From assembly GCA_934216505.1 (NCBI GenBank), contig CAKQBW010000011.1:1-39617 (forward strand): a DNA stretch of 39,617 nucleotides. Reading direction: 5' to 3'. The notes beneath the pieces are model-generated. The model worked only from the letters and a program-made list of their open reading frames with translations, was not told where the DNA came from and did no database searches. Source of the DNA: an uncultured Alphaproteobacteria bacterium. GTDB taxonomy: Bacteria; Pseudomonadota; Alphaproteobacteria; CAAHEQ01; UBA3637. Position numbers and translations under genes: made by a program. Each line of letters begins with the position of its first letter. The first letter of the stretch is position 1. Shown here piece by piece: positions 14,759-24,491 of this stretch.

Positions 14759-17390
14759 TTTTATTCTCCTTTCTTAGTTTATGTTCTATGTCTGCCAAAC
14801 GCGAATAAATTCCGCTTACTCCGCACATTACCTGCGGCGTGTCGTATGGAATATCACTTTTTAGTTCAAAGCCTATAATCCTGCTCTCTCTTGCGCTTTT
14901 TGAAACCTCGGTAAAATCCAACGAGACAAGTAACTTTCCTTCTTTGTCTGTTAATGTATTTCCATCTGCATCAATCAGCGTGCAATTTGTCATTTCAGAG
15001 CCTGTAATGGATGGGTCTTTTATACTGACCCTTTTTCCCTTCTTCATTAAGTTGGCAATATTCTCAAAAGCGAAATTTGAAGCAAAACTTATAGTGTAAG
15101 TCCTGTCGTCAATTCTTGCCTTCTTTAGGTATTCCTCGGCTTTGGCTTTCAGTTTCTTTTCTGCCGCCTCGACAACGCCTGTTGCTGCCATAGCTCTTAG
15201 GTCAATTCCATACAACAAGACTGAATCCCCTATTTTTGGGCATAGCGTTTCGTTCGGGAAATCACTGCCGTATGTCGTATTTCTTACGATTTCAAACCAC
15301 TGGCTCTTGCTGTCATTCATAGAATAACCATCGGGGTTGAATCTTACCTCAAAATCCATTCCTGCCAGCTTGCTTGTGCTGCTTGTGTCTTCGTTGTCCG
15401 TCAAAAACGAAATAGTCAGAGTTGAGCCATCCTTGGCCAAGTAGTCATCACAGAAGTAAAAAACACGCCCTTGTTTATCGCTCAGTTGAACGCGAAATTG
15501 CTTCCAGTGCTTTTCTGTTTTCTCTCCGTCTGAATGTTCTTCAATATCATATCTATCTCTCGTCTCGATGGCTGAGATATGAAGCTCTTCGTTTGGGAAT
15601 ATATCATCAAAGATTTTTATTTCTTCAATGTGCTGCAACTCATTTAGGCCGCCCACTTCAACGCAATTCAGTCCATTTGGCAACATTAAACGTTTGTCGG
15701 TGATATTGTTGAGCATTTCCATGCCCTCTGCTGTTGTCGGCGTGTCCTCCTCGTATTCATTCAAAAACCACGCAATAGGCAATTTGTATTCAAGCAAGCC
15801 TATCATCACAAACTCTCTGTTAAGCAAATTTGCTTTGACCTCTACCTCAGTCGAACCGTATCTTGCTGTTCCATCCGCTTTTGTCTTTGGCCGTATAACG
15901 AACCAGCCTTCTGACATTTTGAAGATTTGCTTGTCATCAACAGCGTTTCCACCTATTGAAGGATTAATATAAACATCGTTTGTTGTTGTATTGCCCGGCA
16001 CATTAATCGTTACCCTTGGATGCTGCTTGCTCGTCCAGTCTGTCACAGGAGCTTTGTACGTGGTTTTGACTAACCCTTGTGATAAGATATAGTACTCATG
16101 ATTGCTGATGCCTCCATACACTTCAAAACGCAATTCTGCAACACGTGAACCTTGCAGTTGATAATCTGTCGTTTCGTTAAACGTGAGAACTCCGTTATCT
16201 GGTATGCTGCCTTGCTTGATGATGTAGGTTATCTCGTCCTTTGAGCCGCTTGTCGTTATTCCTGTAACAACGTACAATTTGTAATGAAGAACATTGCTGC
16301 CTATTGACTGCTGTTGCCCTGTCTGAGTATCTTTCGCCTTTATTGTTACCTGCCATGAGCTAACATCGATTTTCTTGTATGCTTCAAGATTTCTTGTTTC
16401 AAGTAGTTTAGAGAATCTTTTTGGCGATGATTCGGTTGATGTATTATCTGCTTTGCTCGAAATCTCAAACAAGTAACTATCAGCGCCAGCGTCTATAAGT
16501 GCGGAAGAAAAATAGCTCTCGGATAATTTATGCGAAGCGTCTTTTATGGCGATGTATGGATTTCCGCTATTATTATCGTCATAAATAGCGACATCTGTAA
16601 TCTTGAAATCTAACTTCTTTCTGTAGTTTTCTGGTATGTTCTTCGTTGAGCCAAACGGGAAAACTCTTGTAATATAGCTGCCTTTGCTTTGGTCAACGCT
16701 CCAGCTTACAACATTATCATCTAATGAAGCGTCAATAAAAGAATCTTCATCTTTCTCACAATACCCAAGGTGGATAACATTGCCTTCCATCCACCACTCA
16801 CATTGCCACTCCTCAGCAATTTTGTCAAGGGCTTGCAGAATGTTAGTGTTTGAATACTGAATGAGTTTAACGGATTTCTCTACTGCTCCGCTTCTCGGGA
16901 AAAGGCTGCTGCCATCATAATGTATGATGTATTCATATTCTTTTCCGTTGCCATTACAGATATTCAAGCCAAGGTGCTTCAATGTCGCCAGCACCAAATC
17001 TAAATGGTGGTCAATTGTATCAGTTAAAGAAAACTCGCCCTCGGCGTGTGAAGCAATAAACCGCAGGACTTTGTTTCCCCACAATTTATACTCGGCTTCA
17101 AATTTCAATTCATATTCCCATGCTCCGTTACTACTTGAATACGAAGGAAAGACAGGAGAGGTGATGTAGTACCTTTGTGGCTCACCCCATTGTCCTTGCT
17201 CATCTGTGAAATAATCGCCTATCTGAAATGGTATCGCGTTGGGTAACTTAATCTTGAGTGTAACATAATCATCCCCTTGTAACTGCCAGCGCCTCACTCC
17301 TCCTTCATATATAGGCAAATTGGGGTAAACGACTTCTTCGCCGCTTACCCCATGTCTGTATATCGTCACGTTTTCCAACATCTTATTCAT
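14745..17390 (-). CDS. Large tail-tip / baseplate hub protein (Tal-like position)
   Basis: The product has 881 residues. The first 350 residues are beta-rich (NVTIYRHGVSGEEVVYPNLP, then EWQCEWWMEGNVIHLGYCEK, which is the phrase found in hub proteins of the gp27/Tal group that read x-L-x-x-I-A-x-x-W-x-C-x-W-W). The C-terminal 200 residues include KLRKENKN and a predicted coiled end. It follows the tape measure and the Dit-position gene, which is the place of the tail-associated hub in siphoviruses. Peptidoglycan-cleaving motifs were not seen. It overlaps the upstream gene by 8 bp. Confidence 0.7.
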   Translation of the reverse strand: MNKMLENVTIYRHGVSGEEVVYPNLPIYEGGVRRWQLQGDDYVTLKIKLPNAIPFQIGDYFTDEQGQWGEPQRYYITSPVFPSYSSSNGAWEYELKFEAEYKLWGNKVLRFIASHAEGEFSLTDTIDHHLDLVLATLKHLGLNICNGNGKEYEYIIHYDGSSLFPRSGAVEKSVKLIQYSNTNILQALDKIAEEWQCEWWMEGNVIHLGYCEKDEDSFIDASLDDNVVSWSVDQSKGSYITRVFPFGSTKNIPENYRKKLDFKITDVAIYDDNNSGNPYIAIKDASHKLSESYFSSALIDAGADSYLFEISSKADNTSTESSPKRFSKLLETRNLEAYKKIDVSSWQVTIKAKDTQTGQQQSIGSNVLHYKLYVVTGITTSGSKDEITYIIKQGSIPDNGVLTFNETTDYQLQGSRVAELRFEVYGGISNHEYYILSQGLVKTTYKAPVTDWTSKQHPRVTINVPGNTTTNDVYINPSIGGNAVDDKQIFKMSEGWFVIRPKTKADGTARYGSTEVEVKANLLNREFVMIGLLEYKLPIAWFLNEYEEDTPTTAEGMEMLNNITDKRLMLPNGLNCVEVGGLNELQHIEEIKIFDDIFPNEELHISAIETRDRYDIEEHSDGEKTEKHWKQFRVQLSDKQGRVFYFCDDYLAKDGSTLTISFLTDNEDTSSTSKLAGMDFEVRFNPDGYSMNDSKSQWFEIVRNTTYGSDFPNETLCPKIGDSVLLYGIDLRAMAATGVVEAAEKKLKAKAEEYLKKARIDDRTYTISFASNFAFENIANLMKKGKRVSIKDPSITGSEMTNCTLIDADGNTLTDKEGKLLVSLDFTEVSKSARESRIIGFELKSDIPYDTPQVMCGVSGIYSRLADIEHKLRKENKNGRS

Positions 17391-17808
17391 TTTCTTGGTT
17401 GCCTGGATTCGGCTCTCTGAACTTATATCCAGCTACAACAATATTACTACTTGGATAAACATCCAGCGATGTTTGCTCTACAAACAGAAGACGGAAAGTT
17501 TTGCCAAGTGCCTCAATTGCAAATTTAATCAAATCTCTTGATATTAATGTATTAAATTGTCTATAATTAGATACAGTCTTTTCATAAGATGAGGATTTAA
17601 ACACGAATGACAAATTAACCTCTCTGTCTTCCACGCGCCTTCTGCTTCCAAACGTCAAGACGGTTACATCAACGCCATCTTTCAGTCTTGATTTATTTTC
17701 TATCACGGCCTTTGTTTTTGGCGCTGACATCAGCTCCTTATATGCGCCTTTCACCAACTTTGCGCCATAAGTCTTAAAAATATCTTCTCCATTAATCTTT
17801 GCTGCCAT
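17383..17808 (-). CDS. Distal tail protein-position gene (Dit-like, putative)
   Basis: The product has 141 residues with a beta-strand-rich pattern (INGEDIFKTYGAKLVKGAYK, RRRVEDREVNLSFVFKSSS, FRLLFVEQTSLDVYPSSNIV). The phrase about a geometry of strands with VEDREV resembles the N-terminal ring domain of distal tail proteins, though it is short for that family. It sits between tape measure and hub, the standard location for Dit. It is 2 bp after the tape measure gene. Confidence 0.55.
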   Translation of the reverse strand: MAAKINGEDIFKTYGAKLVKGAYKELMSAPKTKAVIENKSRLKDGVDVTVLTFGSRRRVEDREVNLSFVFKSSSYEKTVSNYRQFNTLISRDLIKFAIEALGKTFRLLFVEQTSLDVYPSSNIVVAGYKFREPNPGNQENE

Positions 17809-17810
17809 CT

Positions 17811-20800
17811 TTAAAGCCTCCTTGTATTTCTTTCGATTTGGTTTAGTCGTTCGTTCATTTGGTATAACTCGTTTGTGTTTTTGGCTATCGTTGCCAAATG
17901 ACTTGCTGAGGTGCGTTGTATTTCAAGAATCTCCGCGGTGGATGTCTCTGCTTGCGCAAAATGCGTCTTTAGATTATCCAGAATACTTTGATTAGAGATT
18001 TGAATTGCTGCAAACCTACCGTTCAGTTCATCGCCTTTGTCTGCTGACATTGCTGTGAAGGATGTGGTTTGGCTTCCACTCGAAGAACCACTCTTGCTCC
18101 ACCCATAGATGTCTTGAAGATTCTTCGCTTCATTACGAGCTTTCTCGACTATCTGCATATAGCTTTCTTGCAATTTGCTCACCTCACCAACAGAGATGTT
18201 TCCGTCTTCGTTGGATTTGGCAAATTCATCGTACCATTCTTCAAGCATATCTTTGTACTTCTCGCCAAGTTTGGTTTGAATCACTGCATTTTTGAGATAG
18301 CTGGTGAAGTTATCAGCAAAATCTCTTGTACTGCTATCCATATTGGAAATTAGCTTGGTGAAGTCATTGTAAACGCTGTCAAATGAGGTGGCGGTTAATT
18401 GCTGTTGCAATTTGTCAAGAGTGTCTTCTGCGGTATCTCCAAGACTGATAATCTTGTTGTAATAGTCGCGTGTCTCAGTATCTAATTTTGACCAAAAATC
18501 TGCATCTGACATCTTCACCTTTTCAAGCTCTTCGGCAGTAAGGCTTTGCAAATCTTGAACTGAATTAATTGCCTTGCCAACGGCCCTTGATACGTTCGAC
18601 CAATTTTCTTGTGTCATCCAAGAATTTTGCCTATAATTAATAGAGTGGCTTCCTGCACTTGCGCCGCTCTCTCCGCGCACCTTAATAAGATTGCGCAAAG
18701 CCTGCTCGTCTGCCTTGACTATTGACATAACATCGTCATAGGCATTTTTAGCTTCCATTCCATACGACAAATTAATGTACTCGGTCTTCTTGCTAATCAA
18801 TTCATCCCAAATGGATGATATTTTTTGATATGCTGCCTTCAAGCTATTATAGCTCGAATAGTCAGCGCCAAAGCCAAGCATCTTTCCGATGCCTTCAAAT
18901 GTATGTACAACTCCAGTGATTGTGCCAGCAACAGCACTGACGGCCAATGCAACATCATTGATTGGATTCGTGAGGCTGAGAATATCACCCAAATTTGTAA
19001 TATCAATATCTTTGAATGATTCGGCAAATTCTGACAAGCCCTTTGTAAATTCTTCAAATCCTTCATTGAATGAATCTGAATATTTCACACCGAATGCACC
19101 AAGCATATTTTTAACGCTCTTGAATGCTTTCGCAACACCACTGATGGTTGCAGAAACACGAGCCTGCGCCTCTGCTGCCGCATATTGTGCCTTAATGTAT
19201 TCCTTAGTTGATTCAGTTGCTTCTTTTAAAGCATCACCGAAGGATTTGTTGTAAGAGTTTTTTTGCTCTTTTAATTCCTCCTGTTGCTTGACATCGCCTT
19301 TGGCAACTGCCTCTTGGTAAGCCTTATAGATATTCTTTCCGTTTACGGTAAAACCTTCTAACGTTGCTTGCCTTGCATATTTGGTAGCCCTTGCATCTGA
19401 AAGTTTTCTTAATGATGCTCCAAAGGTATCATATTGCGACCTTGCCGACTGAACTTCTTTTAATTTCTCTGTTATCTCCTTAATGCTTTCAACGCTAAGA
19501 TTTTTTCCGTTTTTGATGATGGATTGCAATTTTGTTTCCAACTCATCCAGCATTGTTTTTGTCATCTTTGAAAGGTCGCCAAAGACGGCCTCCCAGTCAA
19601 GGTTTTTCTTCATTTGGTCGAAAGTCAGCTCCTGCAACGATTTTTCGTATTCTTTTTGGCTTTTCTTGTAGATAGGGGAGCTTTGGTCAAGGCCAGAAGA
19701 TTCCATCGCAAACTTATCTTCCAAAGCCTTTCTCTTTTCCAAGAATGTGCCATAGGAGGATAGATAATCATTCCATTCCTGCCTGTAGCTCTCTGTGTCT
19801 GAAAGCTGCCGTTTGGCATCATCCAAGGATTTTTGGATTTCCATCTTACGTTCGCCTTCCGCTGTCTTTAATTGCTTTTCCAAAAACTCTATATCGTTTT
19901 TTAGCTCCTTGATTTTGTTCGCCCTATCTCTCTGCGTTTTGTAGTACTTATCAAGAATCTTATTTACAGAATCTTCTGTACTTTTGGCTGCATTTTCGGA
20001 TATTGCTTTTGCCATAGCTTCGTAATCGAATTTTATTTTTGGCTGAGTTTTCAAAACATATTCCTGCCATTGTTTAATATTCCACTTCCCCATGTCTGTC
20101 TTTTCCCATGTGGCTTCATTGTTTGAGTTGCTCGCATTAATGTGTTTAAACTTCTCCAGCTCTCTTGTTTTCTTAGCAATATCTTGTAACCATTTGTCGT
20201 TTTCTGCCAATTGCTGGTCTCGCTGACGTTTAATACTATCCAGCTCTTTTTCTCCTTCATTTGTGATAAGTTTATTTCTTAGATTATAGATTTCTTTTAA
20301 TCTATCGTTGTGCTTTCGCTCAACTTCTTCAAGATATTCGCTGATTTTCTGACGGATTTCGGCAAGTCTTTCAGCAGCGGATTTCCCAGTGTCTTTATTG
20401 TTATCTCCATCACTTTCACCTTCACCGTTTTTATTGAAGTTTCCCTTTTTGAATAACTCCTCAGCATCTTCAATCAGTTTTTGATAATCTTGCATGAAGC
20501 CCTTATATCGCCCCATTGCGGCATCTCTCAACGCGGCCTCTCCATTCATCGCGTTGCGTGCTTCTTCGGCTACCTCTGTGTCTGATTTTTTCCAGTCAGT
20601 CTTCTTGCCAGTTGTGAGGTCTTTATAATCTTGATAATGATACAATCGGTGCTCCCACCCTTTGCTGTTGCGGTCATGGATAAGTGCCTCTTGAAGCGAT
20701 TGCACAGCAATGTTAAACAATGCCGTTGCCTTAATTCTTAGCTTCATAGATTCAATAAACTTATCAGAACCTTTATTGAAGAGGTTTTCTGCATCGGCAG

Positions 20801-22397
20801 CATTTTTGATTGAAACGCCTAATCCATCAAATTGGCTCTTGTTTTCTTTTAAGAACTTATCTAATTCCTTGGATTTTCCTTTGACTTTCTCATATTTATT
20901 CTTCAATGTTTCAAAGGTCACGATGTTTTTTGCAATCTCCTTATCGCTATTGGCATATTCATTACGTAGAGCTTCTTGCGCCCTCGCGTTATCCTCCGCA
21001 ACCTTTTTCATCGTCTTTTCTTCGTCTGTTAATTCGGTCAACTTGTTATAGATATATGTAGCCGCAGTAATGACAGCACCAATTGCCATCAACACCCAAC
21101 CGATTACAGGAATTGACTTGATGGCAAGTTTGACAGCTTTTAACGCGGTGACAAATCCCCATGTTGCGCCAGTCTGAGCAACGGTCGCGGCAGTCTCAAC
21201 TGATTGAGCCGCAGTTTGCGCGGCAGTTGCGGCAGTATTCTTCGCCATCTCTGCATTAACGGCAGCTAAAGCGGATGCCTTTAACGCATCCCACATCGTT
21301 GAAATCTTGACGGCTGCACCTAACGTCTGCTGAACGCCCATAGAAATACTCATTACGGCCTGTAGCTTCGTTTGTATTTCCATGAGCTTTTTTTGGTCTT
21401 TGGTGAATAAGCCAGCAACACCCATGTATGTTGTCATCGCTCCTGTCACGCCTTGAATGCCTGTGGCAAGCATACCAAAGGAGTTTGATGCAAGACTTTT
21501 TCCAGAAACGGCAAAACTAACCTTGTTAAAGGCTGCTTGCAATTTGTTGGCTTCGTTGACAGCCCGTCCAAATTCTGCGGTGTTTTGTTTTCCCGACAAA
21601 ATAAGTTCTGCAACGGCCTGCCTTGCATTGCGCAATTGTGTGCGTAGAGCAGTAGTCTTGGATGATGCGTTGCCTGCTTCGTTTGCAAACTGGGCCATCC
21701 GCTGTTTGCTTTGTTCAAGATTGGCGCTTGTTTCTGCAATCGCGTTGCTAATGTTTTTTATCTTGTCCCTCGTTTCGACAAGGTCTTGCGAATTGTACTC
21801 CAGCCTCCTTTCTTTTGACTGTTGCCCTGCTACGGTTGATGGCTTAGTATCTTCAATTCTTGACCGCGACTTTTTGAGGCGTTCTTCTTTTTCGTAGAGT
21901 GATTCTAATTGCGTGTTTAATCGTTTCAGAATTGATTCGTATGCCTTGACGTCTTCCTGCGCTTCCTTAAAAGCGGAAGACGTTCCTGCCTTGGTCGTGG
22001 CATTGCCAAGATTCTCAAATTCTGTTTTCGTTTGTTGTGCGGCCTCGCCTTGCGTATTAAGCCCTCTTGTCACCTCCTCCAACTTCGCCTTTAGTTCTGT
22101 GTTCTTGCTGAGGAGTGAGTTTACTTGCTCTTGCAATTCGTTAAATTGCCCACTGATATTTCCTACACCGATAGACGAGGATAGAGCGCTCAACTTTTGG
22201 CCGCTTGCATCAATAACGGCAGCAAGTTCTTCAACGACTTTCTTCACAAATTGAAAGCCATCGGCCATTTCGTTTGTCGCCTTTTCGGATGCAGATTGCA
22301 TTTCACGAATTTTGGCGACAAATTCGTTTGCTCCTGTCTCTATATCTTTTCCGTTTATTACCGCGGATACACTAAGCACGTCATTATTTTCTGCCAT
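17811..22397 (-). CDS. Tape measure protein
   Basis: The product has 1528 residues, the longest in the window. It is helical throughout, with long coiled coils (20-280 and 640-900), and a hydrophobic block KAVKLAIKSIPVIGWVLMAI followed by GAVITAATYIYNKLTEL at about 430, as found in tape measures that pass DNA into the host. A second Gly/Ala-rich segment lies near 1150-1210. It sets tail length: by the usual 0.15 nm per residue rule the tail would be roughly 200 nm or more. It follows the frameshifted chaperone gene pair, the typical order. Confidence 0.9.
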   Translation of the reverse strand: MAENNDVLSVSAVINGKDIETGANEFVAKIREMQSASEKATNEMADGFQFVKKVVEELAAVIDASGQKLSALSSSIGVGNISGQFNELQEQVNSLLSKNTELKAKLEEVTRGLNTQGEAAQQTKTEFENLGNATTKAGTSSAFKEAQEDVKAYESILKRLNTQLESLYEKEERLKKSRSRIEDTKPSTVAGQQSKERRLEYNSQDLVETRDKIKNISNAIAETSANLEQSKQRMAQFANEAGNASSKTTALRTQLRNARQAVAELILSGKQNTAEFGRAVNEANKLQAAFNKVSFAVSGKSLASNSFGMLATGIQGVTGAMTTYMGVAGLFTKDQKKLMEIQTKLQAVMSISMGVQQTLGAAVKISTMWDALKASALAAVNAEMAKNTAATAAQTAAQSVETAATVAQTGATWGFVTALKAVKLAIKSIPVIGWVLMAIGAVITAATYIYNKLTELTDEEKTMKKVAEDNARAQEALRNEYANSDKEIAKNIVTFETLKNKYEKVKGKSKELDKFLKENKSQFDGLGVSIKNAADAENLFNKGSDKFIESMKLRIKATALFNIAVQSLQEALIHDRNSKGWEHRLYHYQDYKDLTTGKKTDWKKSDTEVAEEARNAMNGEAALRDAAMGRYKGFMQDYQKLIEDAEELFKKGNFNKNGEGESDGDNNKDTGKSAAERLAEIRQKISEYLEEVERKHNDRLKEIYNLRNKLITNEGEKELDSIKRQRDQQLAENDKWLQDIAKKTRELEKFKHINASNSNNEATWEKTDMGKWNIKQWQEYVLKTQPKIKFDYEAMAKAISENAAKSTEDSVNKILDKYYKTQRDRANKIKELKNDIEFLEKQLKTAEGERKMEIQKSLDDAKRQLSDTESYRQEWNDYLSSYGTFLEKRKALEDKFAMESSGLDQSSPIYKKSQKEYEKSLQELTFDQMKKNLDWEAVFGDLSKMTKTMLDELETKLQSIIKNGKNLSVESIKEITEKLKEVQSARSQYDTFGASLRKLSDARATKYARQATLEGFTVNGKNIYKAYQEAVAKGDVKQQEELKEQKNSYNKSFGDALKEATESTKEYIKAQYAAAEAQARVSATISGVAKAFKSVKNMLGAFGVKYSDSFNEGFEEFTKGLSEFAESFKDIDITNLGDILSLTNPINDVALAVSAVAGTITGVVHTFEGIGKMLGFGADYSSYNSLKAAYQKISSIWDELISKKTEYINLSYGMEAKNAYDDVMSIVKADEQALRNLIKVRGESGASAGSHSINYRQNSWMTQENWSNVSRAVGKAINSVQDLQSLTAEELEKVKMSDADFWSKLDTETRDYYNKIISLGDTAEDTLDKLQQQLTATSFDSVYNDFTKLISNMDSSTRDFADNFTSYLKNAVIQTKLGEKYKDMLEEWYDEFAKSNEDGNISVGEVSKLQESYMQIVEKARNEAKNLQDIYGWSKSGSSSGSQTTSFTAMSADKGDELNGRFAAIQISNQSILDNLKTHFAQAETSTAEILEIQRTSASHLATIAKNTNELYQMNERLNQIERNTRRL

Positions 22398-22401
22398 CGT
22401 T

Positions 22402-22713
22402 TTAGTTCATTAAATTCATGAAAAAATTATTGCAATTGTCCTTGATTTGGCTTGCTGTCTGCAAGACTTTCCTTCCTCCTTTGCTTGTAGGTTGGTTCTT
22501 GCAAGGACTTTCGCCTTCTTCTTCATCAAATGGTTTTATACCTGGAATCGCCCTGTTTAATAAGAGAATATTGATATAACTTCGCTTGAATACGATTTCA
22601 TTATACGACATTCTAAAGTACTTCATTACACCGCCAATCAATCCCCACGGGCTATCGCTTCTTTCGTATTCGTTGTCGTCTGACTGCACCCTTTTAGGAA
22701 AGTTATACTTTGC
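22402..22713 (-). CDS. Tail assembly chaperone, -1 frame extension (gpGT-like part)
   Basis: This frame has no ATG near its start (the first possible initiator is GTG at 22689) yet its amino-acid sequence reads naturally from the slip site: FAKYNFPKRV, then SPWGLIGGVMKYFRMSYNEI and INILLLNRAIPGI. A -1 slip on the T9 run joins it to the 147-aa frame, giving a product of about 226 residues. In lambda and most siphoviruses this longer form recruits the tube protein. It ends 4 bp before the tape measure gene start. Confidence 0.7.
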   Translation of the reverse strand, partial: AKYNFPKRVQSDDNEYERSDSPWGLIGGVMKYFRMSYNEIVFKRSYINILLLNRAIPGIKPFDEEEGESPCKNQPTSKGGRKVLQTASQIKDNCNNFFMNLMN

Positions 22714-23081
22714 AAAAAAAAACTTGCATCAAACGAGAGTGAAGCATATTGCAACAGCTCATTGTATTTCTTCATTGTCATACGTTTGCGGATGAATCTT
22801 CCAAATATCTTTCTCATCAGTCTGGAACGGAAAACTATAATTGGTGTGATTTCATTTGCGTTTTTTACGTCTTTGAACATTGAGAAAACTTTCTGATATG
22901 GATTAAATTCACCTTCAATATTTATTTCTTCAATATCACCAATCTTTTCACCGATTTGCCATATCTGCGCCAAAGTCATTGGCCTAACCAAGAATGGAAT
23001 CATACCGAAAAAAACAAAAATTGGTTTCTCTGTTATTGCTCCTGCTGTGCTTTTTTCTTCGTTGTTATTCATAACTGCCAA
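22638..23081 (-). CDS. Tail assembly chaperone, zero-frame product
   Basis: The product has 147 residues. It overlaps the portal stop by 17 bp and lies directly before the tape measure gene across a second frame. It is helical, with a central SRLMRKIFGRFIRKRMTMKK. Position, size and the slippery T9 run at codons 120-123 mark it as the equivalent of lambda gpG, which coats the tape measure during tail assembly. When the ribosome does not slip, translation ends at 22638. Confidence 0.75.
   Translation of the reverse strand: MAVMNNNEEKSTAGAITEKPIFVFFGMIPFLVRPMTLAQIWQIGEKIGDIEEINIEGEFNPYQKVFSMFKDVKNANEITPIIVFRSRLMRKIFGRFIRKRMTMKKYNELLQYASLSFDASFFLQSITFLKGCSQTTTNTKEAIARGD
22714..22722 (-). promoter_or_regulatory. 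Slippery site for -1 ribosomal frameshift
   Basis: Nine T residues on the coding strand (AGT TTT TTT TTG in the zero frame) contain the heptamer T-TTT-TTT, a classic -1 slippery sequence. It is placed at the overlap of the two chaperone frames directly before the tape measure gene. Confidence 0.75.
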
Positions 23082-24489
23082 ATGTATTTTGTTTATTTTC
23101 TTCTATGTTTTCTTGCTTGATTTGCTTCAAGATTTCTTCTGGATTTGAAACAAGCGGATTTTGTCTAATACCTTCCTCCTGTGACATTGTTGCCTTTCCT
23201 CCTGTAGAGCTATTTATCAATTGCAATGTCTCGGCATCATTCTTTGGAATGTACGGCGTAAATCTCGGCTTCACTCTCAACGTGTCAACCTCATTCTTTG
23301 GCATCGCCTTTATGCTCGTTGAATATCCGTTTTTGATGATGTTGAAGCGCCTTGTAAACATCTCACCGAAGGTTTCAATTTTCTGCCCAGCCTTTAAATG
23401 AGGGTCGGTAAACATCAGTCTGATTGCTGCGCCACTGGTGTTGTTGCCAAGTGTTTTCATGTTCTCAAAGGAGATGTCGGGTGTCTGCGTATAGCTGAAA
23501 ATAATGTTTGTCAAATTGGCTATTTCCATTCTTCTACTCTCTGGGGCGCTATCCCAAGAAACAACCTTCATATCTGTTTCATTGTCTCCTTGGTATACTC
23601 GTCCGACTTCTCCCTTGTCGGCAAATCCCTTCATTCGTCCTTTGAAGAAATATGTCGGTGAGCCAAAATAGTCGTTTGTGTCGCCCCAGTCCGAAATACT
23701 ATTTTCTAATCGTTCAATGGTTTTTTGAACTACCTCCCATTCTGTTTCCTCCTGTCTATAATAGACAATAGGAATTTTTGTAAATCCGTGAGGCTTAGCG
23801 CTGCGCAAAGTTAATCCTGCTTCGCTTTCATCGCTCGCAAATTTGTAAAGCGTGGATGAAGTGTAAACATCAAAGCAATGCGTCTGCGCTCCTGTTTCAT
23901 CTTTAAGGACATATTCGCGTGCAAATCCGTCCATCTTGTCGTAATTGTCGTAATGAGGGTACAATTTATCACCATACAACGGAGAAAGCAATTTCACGCG
24001 CATTTCCTTTTCGTTGTCTTCGTTTGTGGCAATATACCAAAGCTCAGCACATTCACAAGCACGAAACAAGCATCTCGACAATTTCTTATTGAAATACTCT
24101 TCTTTGTTATCTTCAAGGATATTCAATACCTCGTCAAATAATTTTGCTTGCATTTCATCGGCTTCACCCTTAATGCTGTATGTTACAGGAATCGTGAAAA
24201 GAAAGCCTACACTTCTTTCAATTATTACTCTTTGACAAGGGACTGCAACACGGCAACGGTGTCTCACTTCGCTTTTATAGACGATATTGCCATTTTCGTC
24301 TTTCTTATTTGTCGGAGTTTTAACTATTTTGTCTTTTCGGTATTGCGTGTCAAAAATCAAATGACATTTAGGGTTATATTCTTTTTCTGTAACCTCCAGC
24401 GGTTTTTCAAGTGGTTTCTTTCTCGCTGTCAGCAGGGAATAAATCTCGTAGGGGTCTCCGACTGACAAAATTTCTTGTATGGTCTTCAT
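23065..24489 (-). CDS. Portal protein (SPP1 gp6-type)
   Basis: The product has 474 residues, the usual size for this family. Recognisable segments are VIIERSVGFLFTIPVTYSI, RACECAELWYIATNEDNEKE, a GFAREYVLKDETG region, the wing-to-stem stretch RLENSISDWGDTNDYFGSPT, and the crown region LMFTDPHLKAGQKIETFGEM. The dodecameric portal forms the DNA entry channel and binds terminase. It follows the large terminase gene by 2 bp, as expected, but is followed by tail genes rather than by the minor head gene. Confidence 0.85.
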   Translation of the reverse strand: MKTIQEILSVGDPYEIYSLLTARKKPLEKPLEVTEKEYNPKCHLIFDTQYRKDKIVKTPTNKKDENGNIVYKSEVRHRCRVAVPCQRVIIERSVGFLFTIPVTYSIKGEADEMQAKLFDEVLNILEDNKEEYFNKKLSRCLFRACECAELWYIATNEDNEKEMRVKLLSPLYGDKLYPHYDNYDKMDGFAREYVLKDETGAQTHCFDVYTSSTLYKFASDESEAGLTLRSAKPHGFTKIPIVYYRQEETEWEVVQKTIERLENSISDWGDTNDYFGSPTYFFKGRMKGFADKGEVGRVYQGDNETDMKVVSWDSAPESRRMEIANLTNIIFSYTQTPDISFENMKTLGNNTSGAAIRLMFTDPHLKAGQKIETFGEMFTRRFNIIKNGYSTSIKAMPKNEVDTLRVKPRFTPYIPKNDAETLQLINSSTGGKATMSQEEGIRQNPLVSNPEEILKQIKQENIEENKQNTFGSYE

Positions 24490-24491
24490 TT

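Noticed and set aside
22402..22689. Separate 95-aa gene starting at GTG 22689
   Set aside because: There is no ATG, and the frame reads naturally further upstream to the T9 run, so it is better explained as the -1 frame part of the chaperone.
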